NCBI RefSeq assembly: GCF_006335125.1
Contig: NZ_VDMO01000012.1
Location: 57,944-121,943 of the forward strand
Source of the DNA: Deinococcus radiopugnans ATCC 19172
GTDB taxonomy: Bacteria; Deinococcota; Deinococci; Deinococcales; Deinococcaceae
Direction: 5' to 3'
Length of the DNA stretch: 64,000 bases
Under the pieces are notes generated by a model. The model did not search any database and was not told where the DNA came from. It was given only the letters and a program-made list of their open reading frames with translations. This document shows positions 34,150-42,959 of the stretch, piece by piece. The translations under genes were made by a program, and so were the position numbers. The first letter of the stretch is position 1; every line of letters starts with the position of its first letter.

Positions 34150-35603
34150 GCGGTGCGCTCCAGCGCGGCCAGCAGCTCATCCTTCAGAGTGTCCTGCGCG
34201 GCCCGCACCTGGGCGTTCAGCTCGCGGTACTCCGCCAGCAGCTCGGCGGGATCGGCGTGGATCACCTCGTCCTGATGCGGGTTCTTGACGTCCAGGTTGT
34301 AGTTCCGGGCGCGCACTTCGTCGGCGGCCACCTTCCAGGCGTGGCGGGTCTCCTCGCGTCCCTCGCGTCCCCGCAGGCTGCCCCACCAGTCCTTCTCCAG
34401 ATCGAACTCGCCGATGGTCAGCGGCCTGGACTTGCTGTAGGACTTGTAGCCCTCCGGATAGGGATGCTCGAAGAACCAGATGTCTTCTGTCGGGCTGCCC
34501 CTCTCGAAGAACAGCACGTTGGTGTTGATGCTGGTGTACGGCGCGAACACGCCTTTAGGCAAGCGGACCACGGTGTGCAGGTTGAAGTCCTGGAGCAACT
34601 CTTCCTTGATGGTGGTCTTGACGCCCTCGCCGAACAGGAAGCCGTCGGGCAGCACCACCCCGGCGCGGCCTCCCGGCTTCAGGCGGGTCATGATCAGCGC
34701 CATGAACAAGTCGGCGGTCTCGCGGGTGCGGTACTTGGCGGGGAAGTTCTGCTCGATGCCGTTCTCTTCCATGCCGCCGAAGGGCGGGTTGGCGACGATG
34801 ATGTCGAGTTCCTCGGCCTGCCCGTAGTCGCGCAGGGGGCGGGTCAGGGTGTTGTCGCGCCGGATCTCGCTGGGCGTCTCAATGCCGTGCAGCATCATGT
34901 TGGTCACGGCCAGCATGTGCGGCAACGGCTTTTTCTCGACGCCGTGCAGGTTGCCCTCGATCAGTCTGAGGTCGTCCGTCGTCTGGGCCTGCGGCTTGAG
35001 GCGTTCCACCGTGCAGATCAGGAAGCCGCCAGTGCCGCACGCCGGGTCCAGCACGCTCTCGCCCAACCGGGGATCAAGCATGTCCACCACGAACTGCGTC
35101 AGGGCGCGGGGCGTGTAGTATTCACCCGCGTTGCCTGCCGATTGCAGATCCGAGAGGATCTTCTCGTAGATGTCGTTGAACAGGTGGCGGTCGCTGGAGC
35201 GGTTGAGGTCCAGGTCCGCCTCAATGACATTGATGACCTGGCGCAGCAGATGGCCGGACTTCATGTAGTTGTAGGCGTCACCGAAGACGCCCGCGATCAC
35301 CTGGGCCTGCGGCGTTGGCACCTGCTGCAGCGCCTTGAGGGCCGGGAACAGCTCAGTGTTCACGAAGTTCATCAGGGTGTCCCCGGTGATGCCCTCGGAA
35401 TCCTTGGCCCAGTTCGACCAGCGGAACCTGTCAGGAATGGGGGATTTGTAATCGCCCTCGAACTCCCACTCCTGCTCTTTGTCGTCGAGAATCTTTAAAA
35501 ATAGCAACCAGGCGAGCTGGCTGATGCGCTGGGCATCGCCGTCTACGCCGACATCTTTGCGCATGATGTCTTGGATGGACTTGACTAGGGTCGTGATGGA
35601 CAT
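34146..35603 (-). CDS. hsdM: Type I restriction-modification DNA methyltransferase subunit
   Basis: The 485-residue N6-adenine methyltransferase subunit has an N-terminal helical domain (about 1-150), SAM-binding motif I DPACGTGGF (186-194), catalytic motif IV NPPF (272-275) and a C-terminal tail that contacts HsdS. The ATG overlaps nothing upstream. TAGACT lies eight bases before it, so the transcript is probably leaderless. The shared palindrome 35620-35637 lies 17 bp upstream, between this gene and the divergent toxin gene. Confidence 0.95.
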   Translation of the reverse strand: MSITTLVKSIQDIMRKDVGVDGDAQRISQLAWLLFLKILDDKEQEWEFEGDYKSPIPDRFRWSNWAKDSEGITGDTLMNFVNTELFPALKALQQVPTPQAQVIAGVFGDAYNYMKSGHLLRQVINVIEADLDLNRSSDRHLFNDIYEKILSDLQSAGNAGEYYTPRALTQFVVDMLDPRLGESVLDPACGTGGFLICTVERLKPQAQTTDDLRLIEGNLHGVEKKPLPHMLAVTNMMLHGIETPSEIRRDNTLTRPLRDYGQAEELDIIVANPPFGGMEENGIEQNFPAKYRTRETADLFMALIMTRLKPGGRAGVVLPDGFLFGEGVKTTIKEELLQDFNLHTVVRLPKGVFAPYTSINTNVLFFERGSPTEDIWFFEHPYPEGYKSYSKSRPLTIGEFDLEKDWWGSLRGREGREETRHAWKVAADEVRARNYNLDVKNPHQDEVIHADPAELLAEYRELNAQVRAAQDTLKDELLAALERTA

Positions 35604-35619
35604 ACTAACAGAGTCTAGC

Positions 35620-35637
35620 GTTTAGCGTATGCTAAAC
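35620..35637. promoter_or_regulatory. Palindromic operator between hsdM and the toxin gene
   Basis: GTTTAGC-GTAT-GCTAAAC is a perfect 7-bp inverted repeat. It ends two bases before the toxin start and contains TATGCT, a -10 candidate for a leaderless toxin mRNA. It also lies within the hsdM promoter region. The XRE antitoxin two genes away is the likely binder. A 14/18 match lies before hsdR at 38780. Confidence 0.72.
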
Positions 35638-35639
35638 GG

Positions 35640-35999
35640 GTGCCGTTCGTCCTGTACCGCCGTCCCAATGCCCGGCGAGCGGCCATCCTGGACGACCTGC
35701 TGGCGATGGCGGACACGGGGCAGCAAGACGCCGTGAACACCGCCATCACGATGCTGAGTGACCTGTTCGAGCACGGCCACCGCAGCAGCTACGCCCAGAA
35801 GCTGCAGGGGCTGCCCATCTGGGAACTGAAGTCGCACGCCAGGGGAGGCGCGAAAGGGAGTACCCGTATCTACTTTTACTTCCGCCGGAACGGGGACGTC
35901 GTGATCGTGAACGCCGAGATCAAGGCTGGAAATGCCCCCAGTGCCCCCCTTCTCCGGGAAGCGGCCCTAACGGCCCTGCAAGACGGGCAAAGGAGCTGA
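35640..35999 (+). CDS. HigB/Gp49-like toxin of a type II toxin-antitoxin pair
   Basis: This 119-residue protein matches the phage-derived Gp49-like/HigB family, a RelE-fold group of mRNA interferases. It shows KLQGLPIWELKSH, the basic/aromatic STRIYFYFRRNGDVVIVNAEIK and a C-terminal helix, as usual. The start is GTG, six bases after TATGCT, a leaderless start. The XRE gene follows two bases after its stop. Order toxin then antitoxin fits the HigBA type. It lies inside the restriction-modification locus between hsdMS and hsdR. Confidence 0.82.
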   Translation: MPFVLYRRPNARRAAILDDLLAMADTGQQDAVNTAITMLSDLFEHGHRSSYAQKLQGLPIWELKSHARGGAKGSTRIYFYFRRNGDVVIVNAEIKAGNAPSAPLLREAALTALQDGQRS

Positions 36000-36001
36000 G
36001 C

Positions 36002-36427
36002 ATGAGCAAGACCGCCCAGGAATGGCAGCAACAACTCGGCCTGGACACCCTGCCGGACGAGGAGCTTCTGCAGGCCTTCAATGCCCTGGAGGGCCAGGAG
36101 GTCATCGACGGAGGCGGGCTGGAAGCGCGGGGGCTGACCGCGCCGTCCATGACGCCCGACGAACTGGTCGCCGCGCTGGTGGTCGGGAGTGCCGGGGCCG
36201 CATTCAAGAAAGTCCGTCAGGAACAGCATCTGACGGTCAGGCAGGCGGCCCAGGCATGGGGCGTCTCGCCGGGGCGCGTGTCGCAGATGGAAGCCCAGGA
36301 CGCCAACCTGTATATGAGCACGGTCGGGAGCGCGGCCCTCCGTATGGGTTACCGCGCCAAGCTCGTGCTGGAGCCGCTGGAAGGCGGGCAGGCGATTGTG
36401 GCTCCGCTGGGGGAAACCCAGGGTTAG
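36002..36427 (+). CDS. XRE-family antitoxin and likely regulator
   Basis: This 141-residue protein has an acidic N-terminal half (about 1-65, possibly toxin-binding) and an XRE helix-turn-helix at about 68-110 ([20 protein letters not shown], then [13 protein letters not shown]). The start follows AAAGGAGC. It is the antitoxin partner by position. Because the palindromes before hsdM/toxin and hsdR are alike, it may also serve as a control protein for the restriction genes. Its stop overlaps the hsdR stop on the other strand by four bases. Confidence 0.85.
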   Translation: MSKTAQEWQQQLGLDTLPDEELLQAFNALEGQEVIDGGGLEARGLTAPSMTPDELVAALVVGSAGAAFKKVRQEQHLTVRQAAQAWGVSPGRVSQMEAQDANLYMSTVGSAALRMGYRAKLVLEPLEGGQAIVAPLGETQG

Positions 36428-38766
36428 GAAGCGCTGTACAGCTCATCCTCCAGCGCCCGGATGGCCTGCTCGTACTCGGTCTTGCCGCCGAAGGCGCGGG
36501 CGATTTCCAGCGGTGTGCCGAAGGGCCGGAAATCCGGCAGCTTCAGCACCTCGCGGTCTTCGAGCTGCCCCACGCCCTGATCGGCGTACTTGTCGAGCAG
36601 CTGGTCCAGAACGGCCCGCGCCGTCTCGCCGTAGCGGGTGAAGGCGTCCCGCTTCTTGACCCGGGCGGCCCGTTCCCGACGGGTCAGCGGCGGGCGGCCC
36701 CACACCAGGTGCGCGATCACGTCGAAGGGGTCGTGATGGGCTCCCAGGCCCAGCTCGTGCGCCAGCGCCTCGAAGTGGACGCCCTCGCGCCTCAGCTCCT
36801 CGATGATGGTCTGCTTGCGCTCAGCGTCGTCCCAGCGGCGGAGAAAGTCTTCCAGCGAGGCAAACTCGCGGGTCAGGGTGCGGCGGCTGTAGTCCTTCAG
36901 CGACTCGGTGATGGGCCTCCCCTGGGCGTCGAAGTAGATCTCCCTCCGCGCGGCCACGCTGACCTCCACCCCGTCGACGTAGAACTTCCTGGTGGCGGTG
37001 GTCACGTCGTCTCCCGTTCCAGCGTCCCACCCGTCTTCCCTGGAGGCTGCGCCGTCTGTGTCGGCCGGGGGCACGGGCGATTCCCCCGGTCCCGGCTGGT
37101 ACACCTGCACCGGGTCGCCGTCGAAATCGGGGTCGCGGAACAGCTCGGTGGCTCCCTTGAAATCCAGGATGGTGAAGTAGAACTTGTCGTGGTCCTCGTT
37201 GACGCGTGTGCCGCGCCCGATGATCTGCTTAAACTCGGTCATGGATTGAATACGCTGGTCGAGCACGATCACCTTGCAGGTCTGGGCGTCGACGCCCGTG
37301 CTCATCAGCTTAGAGGTCGTGGCGATCACCGGGTAAGGAAGGCGCGGCGAGATGAAGTCGTCCAGATTGTCCTGAGCGTCGGGCACGTCACTCGTGATTC
37401 TCACCACGTACCGTTGGTTTTTGTCCACCTGTTCCGGGTTCAGGTTGACCAGGGCCGAACGCATCCGCTCGGCGTGTTCTTGGTTCTCGCAGAACACGAT
37501 GGTCTTGCCCATAGGGTCCGTCTCTCGCAGGAACTCGGATACCTTGGCGGCCACCAGTTCGGTGCGTCTGGACAGCACCAGGGAACGGTCGAAATCGCGC
37601 GCGTTGTACTCGCGCTGATCGATCTCGTGGCCGTAGCGGTCGCGCTGGCCCGCCTGCGGGGTCCAGCCGCTCAGGTCCCTGTCGAAGTCGAAGCGCACCA
37701 CCTTGTAGGGGGCGAGGAAGCCGTCGTCAATGCCCTGTTTGAGGGAGTAGGTGTAGATGGGCGGCCCGAAGTAGTCGGTGTTCGAGACGGTCTCGGTTTC
37801 TTTGGGGGTGGCCGTCAGGCCGATCTGGGTCGCCTCCGAGAAATACTCCAGAATCTCCCGCCAGTTCGAGTCCTCGGCGGCGCTGCCCCGGTGACACTCG
37901 TCCACCACAATCAGGTCGAAGAAATCCGGGGAGAACTGCTTGTAGGCGTTGCGCTCCTCCTCGTTGCCACTGACCGCCTGGTACAGCGACAGGTAGATCT
38001 CGAAGGCCTTGTCAATCCGGCGATTGCGGATTTTGGTCATGGCCCCGCCGAACGGCTTGAAGTCGTTCGTCATGGTCTGGTCCACCAGGATGTTGCGGTC
38101 CGCCAGAAACAGGATCCGCTTTTTCGCCCCGGCGCGCCACAGCCGCCAGATGATCTGGAAAGCCGTCAGGGTCTTGCCTGTGCCCGTCGCCATCACGAGC
38201 AGGAGGCGCTGCTGACCCTGGGCGATGGCCTCGACGGTCTTGTTGATGGCCAGCAGCTGGTAGTAGCGCGGGGTCTTGTCCGTGCCGTCGTTGAAGTAGT
38301 CCTGCGTGACCAGCCGGGCCTGTTCCGGCGTGAGGCCCTTTGCTTCTTCCCACCATTGCCACAGCTGCTCCGGGCTGGGGAACTCGTCCAGGGCGATCTC
38401 TTTTTCCAGCACGCCCTCGGACTTCAGGTTGTTGCGGAACAGGAAGGCGTCGCCGTTGGAGCTGAACACAAACGGCACTTCCAGGATCTCGCCGTACCCC
38501 AGCCCCTGCGGCAGCCCTGCGCCGACAGAGTGTTTGTTGTCCTTGGCCTCGATCACGGCAATGGGAATGTTCGGTTTGTAGAACAGCACGTAGTCGGCCC
38601 GCTTGGGCGTTCCCCTGGTGTGCAGCTGCCCACTGACCTGAATACGTCCCTTGGTCAGGTACAACTCCTCGCGCACCTGCGTCAGAATGTCCCACCCGGC
38701 GCGCTCGACGGCGGGCGTGATGAACTTGGTGCAGATGTCGCGCTCGGAGAGTTTCTTTTTGTCCAT
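36424..38766 (-). CDS. hsdR: Type I restriction endonuclease/translocase subunit
   Basis: The 780-residue HsdR cuts unmodified DNA after ATP-driven translocation. Its nuclease domain has Asp58 and Glu73-x-Lys75 (ADYVLF...AVIEAKD). The helicase domains have Walker A MATGTGKT (192-199), DECH box (VVDECHRGS, about 288), GLTATPKET and the C-terminal motif [15 protein letters not shown]. It faces hsdMS across the toxin-antitoxin pair and is transcribed on its own. The palindrome at 38780-38797 overlaps a likely -10 (TAAACT) 13 bp before the ATG. Confidence 0.95.
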   Translation of the reverse strand: MDKKKLSERDICTKFITPAVERAGWDILTQVREELYLTKGRIQVSGQLHTRGTPKRADYVLFYKPNIPIAVIEAKDNKHSVGAGLPQGLGYGEILEVPFVFSSNGDAFLFRNNLKSEGVLEKEIALDEFPSPEQLWQWWEEAKGLTPEQARLVTQDYFNDGTDKTPRYYQLLAINKTVEAIAQGQQRLLLVMATGTGKTLTAFQIIWRLWRAGAKKRILFLADRNILVDQTMTNDFKPFGGAMTKIRNRRIDKAFEIYLSLYQAVSGNEEERNAYKQFSPDFFDLIVVDECHRGSAAEDSNWREILEYFSEATQIGLTATPKETETVSNTDYFGPPIYTYSLKQGIDDGFLAPYKVVRFDFDRDLSGWTPQAGQRDRYGHEIDQREYNARDFDRSLVLSRRTELVAAKVSEFLRETDPMGKTIVFCENQEHAERMRSALVNLNPEQVDKNQRYVVRITSDVPDAQDNLDDFISPRLPYPVIATTSKLMSTGVDAQTCKVIVLDQRIQSMTEFKQIIGRGTRVNEDHDKFYFTILDFKGATELFRDPDFDGDPVQVYQPGPGESPVPPADTDGAASREDGWDAGTGDDVTTATRKFYVDGVEVSVAARREIYFDAQGRPITESLKDYSRRTLTREFASLEDFLRRWDDAERKQTIIEELRREGVHFEALAHELGLGAHHDPFDVIAHLVWGRPPLTRRERAARVKKRDAFTRYGETARAVLDQLLDKYADQGVGQLEDREVLKLPDFRPFGTPLEIARAFGGKTEYEQAIRALEDELYSAS

Positions 38767-38779
38767 GGGTCCAGCCCAA

Positions 38780-38797
38780 GTTTAGCCTGTACTGAAC
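38780..38797. promoter_or_regulatory. Second operator, in the hsdR promoter
   Basis: GTTTAGC-CTGT-ACTGAAC matches the palindrome at 35620-35637 at 14 of 18 positions, including one complete half-site. It ends 13 bp before the hsdR ATG and overlaps the likely -10. Confidence 0.62.
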
Positions 38798-38868
38798 ATC
38801 ATTCCCTGCAAATGTGTGGAGCTTTCTGGCCTTAAGGTGGTCGGCATGCCCGCTCTTGGCCATTTCAT

Positions 38869-39065
38869 TTTCTGACAAACTGACTATCTTTCTTGTCATC
38901 TTGCCAGAAAATGGCGACACCTCCTCTTTCTGACACAGGGGGAACCATGCGAGGCAGTTTGTTGCGTGAGCACAGCTCGAGGAAGATTCCTCTGGTTGAC
39001 GCTCAGCAAGATAAGAAACTTTCTGACAATCTGACTTTCTGTCAGTCTGACTTTCTTGTCAGAAA
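38869..39065. repeat. Partition-site-like repeats upstream of parA
   Basis: TTTCTGACA occurs at 38869-38877, 38927-38935 and 39020-39028, and inverted at 39057-39065. Inside the last group an 11-bp unit (TCTGACTTTCT) is repeated at 39030-39040 and 39046-39056, a 16-bp period. Such repeats before a parA gene are typical of centromere sites bound by small partner proteins. Confidence 0.65.
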
Positions 39066-39090
39066 GCTTTATGGCAGGTACGCTGACGGC

Positions 39091-39735
39091 ATGACTCGAT
39101 CCCAGAACAGGCCGCTCGTCCTAGCCCTGGCCAGTCTTAAGGGCGGCGTGGGCAAGACCACGTCGGCCGTCCACATCGCCGCGCATCTGACCCAGGCTGG
39201 GTGCACCGTTCTGCTGGCCGACGGTGACCGCATTCGCACCGCTACCGCCTGGGGCCGAGGCGGCGCGCTGCCCTTTACCGTGGGCGGCATGGCCTCTCTC
39301 AGTCAGGCGGGCAAGTACGACGCCGTAGTGATCGACTCGCGCGGCGGCCTGGAAGATGTGGATCTGATCGATCTGGCCGAGTCCTGCGCGGCGCTGATCT
39401 TGCCCAGCACGCCGGACCTCGGCGGCATGGACGGCATGGCCCAGACTGTGGAGGTGCTGCGCAGCGCTGGAATCCCGAATGACCGCTACGCAGCGCTGTT
39501 GACGATGGTGCGTCCCGGCAGCGAACGCAAATTGACTGAAGCGCGGGCCGCTTTGGAAGACGCTGGGATTCCTGCCCTGGCCCAGACAGTGCGGTTGTCC
39601 GAGGCGTTCCGGGATGCGAATAATGGCGGCGTGCTGGTACGTGATGTACGGGGCAATTCCCTCGCCAAAGGACTTTGGGCTGAATATGGGCGTGTCACTG
39701 GAGAGATCGTGGCCATGACGGGGGGGAAGCTGTGA
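39091..39735 (+). CDS. parA: ParA-family partition ATPase
   Basis: This 214-residue Walker-type ATPase moves plasmid copies along the nucleoid. The deviant Walker A LKGGVGKTT is at about 16-24, with DADG-like residues LLADGD (about 42-47) and a Walker B-type VVIDSRGG (about 78-85). The short length and lack of an N-terminal helix-turn-helix point to the small (type Ib) class. The start at MTRSQNR has TACGCT six bases upstream, so it is leaderless. The small partner gene overlaps the stop; the repeats upstream are the likely centromere. Confidence 0.88.
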   Translation: MTRSQNRPLVLALASLKGGVGKTTSAVHIAAHLTQAGCTVLLADGDRIRTATAWGRGGALPFTVGGMASLSQAGKYDAVVIDSRGGLEDVDLIDLAESCAALILPSTPDLGGMDGMAQTVEVLRSAGIPNDRYAALLTMVRPGSERKLTEARAALEDAGIPALAQTVRLSEAFRDANNGGVLVRDVRGNSLAKGLWAEYGRVTGEIVAMTGGKL

Positions 39736-40031
39736 GTTTGCGCGACGGCCTCAAGAACCTGCGCGCCTCGCGGGAAGAGGAGAAGGAAACGATTCCCACC
39801 GAGCCGAAGACCGCTGCCCCTCTTGAGCCAGAAAAGCCCACATCCGAAAAGCGCGAGACTTTCAGCACGCGTATCCGCCCCAGTGTGCGCTACGCCCTTA
39901 AACGACAGCTCCTAGAGCTGCAGGAGCAGGGCCACAAGGTCCGCATGGAGGACGTGCTAGAGGCGTTGATCCTACGATATGTGGGGAATGCGGAGTTCCG
40001 GGCGGAAGTGCTGGCGGAAATTGACACATGA
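39732..40031 (+). CDS. Small partition partner (ParB/ParG-like)
   Basis: This 99-residue protein has a charged, Glu/Lys/Pro-rich N-terminus (about 1-45) and a C-terminal part (about 48-95, FSTRIRPSVRYALKRQLLELQEQG) that fits a ribbon-helix-helix or similar DNA-binding fold, as in ParG-type partners. The start is GTG overlapping the parA TGA. It probably binds the TTTCTGACA repeats and represses the operon. Confidence 0.72.
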   Translation: MSLRDGLKNLRASREEEKETIPTEPKTAAPLEPEKPTSEKRETFSTRIRPSVRYALKRQLLELQEQGHKVRMEDVLEALILRYVGNAEFRAEVLAEIDT

Positions 40032-40195
40032 ATATTTGACTCTAGTGAGACTATGAGCTATATTTCACATCTCAGTCACATGTATCTAAAATTTGCATAT
40101 CTTTTCGTGCTCTAAACGGTGAGTTACGTCATCGCCCTCCGTTAGCCCAAGATCTTTCGATAACTTGATGAATGTTCCTACTGTGAGGATAGACT

Positions 40196-40615
40196 ATGAA
40201 ATATTTGAGAATAATTCTTCTGTTTTCTTTGGCCTCTACCTCTATCGCAGCGAAATCAACCATCTACCCGGTGGAATGGAAGGGCAGTGGAAGTCTTTCT
40301 ACCTATAAAAATCTACCGCAGGCAATTGACATGGTAGCTCCTGGCATGGATGCATCTTGGGATGCTCTGCATCAAAGTGGTTCATGCTCACGTGGTAAGG
40401 CCGAGCTAGTCTTATATCAACTTTACGGTAGGGAACAAATCAAAAAGAAGAACGAAGTCGTTAAACAAGTTTCCGGTATTGCAAAAGTAAAATTACTTGG
40501 TGATATACCACCGATGTCTGTTTATAGAGTGGATTATAAGGGGAATAAATATCTACTTGCACTGAACCAAGTAGATGAATCTATGTTCTCGGTATTTAAC
40601 TGTCTGATGAAGTGA
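40196..40615 (+). CDS. Secreted protein of unknown function, AT-rich gene
   Basis: This 139-residue exported protein has a signal peptide (MKYLRIILLFSLASTSIAA). Two Cys (GSCSRG and FNCLMK) may form a disulfide. The gene is much more AT-rich than its neighbours and uses many Lys and Ile codons, a sign of transfer from a lower-GC source. The binding site is GAGGAT. It lies between the partition locus and the resolvase. No family is recognised. Confidence 0.68.
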   Translation: MKYLRIILLFSLASTSIAAKSTIYPVEWKGSGSLSTYKNLPQAIDMVAPGMDASWDALHQSGSCSRGKAELVLYQLYGREQIKKKNEVVKQVSGIAKVKLLGDIPPMSVYRVDYKGNKYLLALNQVDESMFSVFNCLMK

Positions 40616-41013
40616 TCGGGTAATACTATTAACCCTACACTCTATCGGCTTGATACATTATATAAGGTTGTGCGGAAAACCAGATGGCGTTGAATCTTCA
40701 GTGTAGTGAAGGTAGGGTCATGCGGGTACCTCTGTGCCTTAGGATTTCAGGCGCAATTTCCTCGAAATGTAAGGCGAAGATCGCCTGATGACATAGAGCA
40801 TGGTTGAGCCTAGCAGTGTGCTACAGCTGGTAACCTTGCGGTCCGAACTAACCGATTCTCTTCCTAAGCACCAATAAGCGAAATCTTGTCAACTTAGGGT
40901 ATACCCCACCCTGACGTCAGGTTGAGGGTCAAAAAGCGTCAGAATAGGGTTGTCTTAGATATTGTCTGACAGTAGTCTGCCGGGGTCTAGACCCTAACCT
41001 GACAGGAGCCTCC
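40616..41013. other. Non-coding stretch with resolvase-site-like palindromes
   Basis: No gene is seen. The part next to the resolvase holds three palindromes: GGGTATACCC (40897-40906), CCTGACGTCAGG (40910-40921) and GGGTCTAGACCC (40983-40994). The first and last share a GGGT...ACCC frame and could be the recombinase-binding subsites of a res site. Confidence 0.5.
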
Positions 41014-41592
41014 ATAAAAAACCCCAACAGAGGGCACCGCCTTGGCTACACCCGCGTCTCGGCTGAGGACCAGAACACAGTCCGCCAACTGGATGGCCTG
41101 AACTTCGACAAGGTTTTCACCGACAAGGTCAGCGGTGGGACTGCCCACCGTCCCCAGTTGACGGCCCTACTGAGCCATGCCCGCGACGGAGACACCTTGG
41201 TGGTTCACAGCATGGACCGCCTAGCCCGCAACCTTGACGATCTCCGGGCGCTGGTCAACGACTTGACGGAGAAAGGTGTGCATGTCGAGTTCGTCAAGGA
41301 GGGGCTGACCTTCACTGGGGAAGATTCGGCGATGTCCAAGCTGCTCCTAAGTGTGATGGGGGCCTTTGCCGAGTTCGAGCGCGCCCTGATCCGTGAGCGG
41401 CAGCGTGAAGGCATCACGGCAGCGAAGAAAGCCGGGGTGTACCAGGGACGCAAGAAGGCCCTGAGCGCCGCCCAGGCGAGCGATCTGCGGCAGCGCGCCG
41501 AAGGGGGCGAATCGAAGGCCAGCCTAGCCAAGGCCTTTGGCATCAGCCGGGAAACGGTCTACCAGTATTTGAGGACTGCCGCCGATGCATAG
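41014..41592 (+). CDS. Serine resolvase/invertase, apparent ATA start
   Basis: The 192-residue recombinase cuts and rejoins DNA at a res-type site. It has an N-terminal catalytic domain with Ser16 in GYTRVS, HSMDRLARNLDDL (about 69-81), EFVKEGLTFTGEDS, the helix with RERQREGI and a C-terminal helix-turn-helix (about 160-188, SLAKAFGISRETVYQYL). Homology begins with KNPNRGHRLGYTRVS, just after an ATA codon that has AGGAG five bases upstream. The first in-frame ATG is far inside the catalytic domain. Either ATA is used, the original ATG is mutated, or there is a read error. Confidence 0.82.
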   Translation: MKNPNRGHRLGYTRVSAEDQNTVRQLDGLNFDKVFTDKVSGGTAHRPQLTALLSHARDGDTLVVHSMDRLARNLDDLRALVNDLTEKGVHVEFVKEGLTFTGEDSAMSKLLLSVMGAFAEFERALIRERQREGITAAKKAGVYQGRKKALSAAQASDLRQRAEGGESKASLAKAFGISRETVYQYLRTAADA

Positions 41593-41652
41593 CGCGCAGA
41601 AGTGTTTCAATATTTTGCTGAGTCTGTAGCCAACAAATGACCGATATCGATC

Positions 41653-42345
41653 TTATTCGCATTTTGAAGTCTCTTGAATATCAGTCACTTTCGTTAGCAC
41701 AATAGGTTCAGCCGTCTCCGAAATGGGGGTTAAAACCGCCTGCCCATCTTTTTGATAACTCAGAACACCACAATACACTGGACCATCCGCAGTACGTACA
41801 ACTGAGAAACGAGGGGTCTCCGCCTCTTCCTCTGTTAGAGGTTTAGCATTCCATTTATTAAATGAGATATCAATAGGAGTAAATAGGACGATCCACCCAA
41901 ATATCAGAATGAGCAACAAAGAGATAAAACTCAACCATCTGGAAACTGCTAGCCGTGCTACTGTAGCACTAACTACTCGGTTATAAAAAGCAGCGTATTC
42001 GTTAGGATCATCAGTAGTCTGTATAGGATGTCCCTGGGATGCCCATATGGCGAAAAAGGAGGCGGCTGCAAAAAATACTATGATCAACGCAAGTATCCAT
42101 ATGCCCAGGTTATGCCAGACCGGCAAGGTCATACTTAACGCTTCTGGGCTAATTGTGAGTCCGCCTATAGCTAGCACAGTAGTTAATAGTGTGAGGCTAC
42201 TAGCCCATTTCGTTGCCAGATCGCGCATTTCCGTTAATTGACTTTCTTTAGCTTTTACAGCCAAAGCACGCCAAGCAATAGGGTCACTAACTGCCTGGCT
42301 TCTCGGCATATTCAAACCCCAAAGCCGTTTAAAAGAGTTAGCCAT
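41653..42345 (-). CDS. Membrane protein of unknown function, AT-rich two-gene unit
   Basis: This 230-residue protein has four likely membrane helices (about 50-68, 74-90, 83-105 region and 138-158). It starts with a soluble helical stretch (about 1-45) and ends in a soluble domain (about 165-230). The gene is AT-rich. Its start overlaps the end of the upstream zinc-ribbon-like gene by eight bases, so the two form an operon. Two-gene units of a small sensor and a membrane protein in such islands are sometimes anti-phage systems, but no known domain was recognised here. Confidence 0.65.
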   Translation of the reverse strand: MANSFKRLWGLNMPRSQAVSDPIAWRALAVKAKESQLTEMRDLATKWASSLTLLTTVLAIGGLTISPEALSMTLPVWHNLGIWILALIIVFFAAASFFAIWASQGHPIQTTDDPNEYAAFYNRVVSATVARLAVSRWLSFISLLLILIFGWIVLFTPIDISFNKWNAKPLTEEEAETPRFSVVRTADGPVYCGVLSYQKDGQAVLTPISETAEPIVLTKVTDIQETSKCE

Positions 42346-42670
42346 GTTCCGACTCGGTCTTTATTTCGCCTTCTGTGTCTTTAGGCATTGCTAGACCGGT
42401 GATGTCGAATACTGCGCCACAACCAATTATGCCTTGTCCACGATCAGTGATCGGCTTATTAGTTCGACATATCGCGATAGTCTTGGGAATGAGTACTGGT
42501 TTATCATATCCGACTGCATATAATGCTTCTACTGTGTAATTCATTTCGTTATGGCATCGCGGACATAGTCCCACCAGTCGAAGAATCGAATCATCAAGTT
42601 CCCAGTGACAATTGCGTTTAACTTCGGCATCCCACTCTGGGTTCCTTGCATCGTATTCATATCCAGTCAT
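42338..42670 (-). CDS. Zinc-ribbon-like protein of unknown function
   Basis: This 110-residue protein begins MTGYEYDARNPEWDAEVKRN. CPRC (about 37-40), a single Cys in AICRTNKP and a later GCG could together bind zinc, although the spacing is not classic. The start at 42670 is chosen because GGAGACTAGAG precedes it; a longer in-frame start at 42760 lacks a site. The downstream membrane-protein gene overlaps its stop. Low GC suggests recent acquisition. Function is unknown. Confidence 0.6.
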   Translation of the reverse strand: MTGYEYDARNPEWDAEVKRNCHWELDDSILRLVGLCPRCHNEMNYTVEALYAVGYDKPVLIPKTIAICRTNKPITDRGQGIIGCGAVFDITGLAMPKDTEGEIKTESEHG

Positions 42671-42959
42671 CTCTAGTCTCCATGATTCGGTCTGACAGTA
42701 AGAAGTATAGCGAAAGAGCATCCTGGCATGGTACGGCAAGTCAATTAATTCAGATGGCACCTAAAGATAATTGCACCTCTAAACGGATAAATAATAAGAT
42801 CAGAATTTCCTATATCATTCAGGAAAGACCCAAATCAACTGTTGAAAACACAAAAGAGCAATCACATACTGAGCATTCGCCAAAACATATCAGAGCAGCC
42901 AGTTCGCTCTTTCATTACGCACGCTATATGACGAACCTCGCGCAAGAAGAGACATCGGT

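Noticed and set aside
34257..35498. 413-residue plus-strand open frame
   Set aside because: It is the complement of hsdM and lacks any start signal or family likeness.
36022..38835. 937-residue open frame on the plus strand
   Set aside because: It lies antisense to hsdR and overlaps the antitoxin gene; its His/Val/Leu-rich composition is that of a shadow frame in GC-rich DNA.
38869..39065. TTTCTGACA repeats as a CRISPR array
   Set aside because: The repeats are too short, irregularly spaced and partly inverted, and no cas gene is near.
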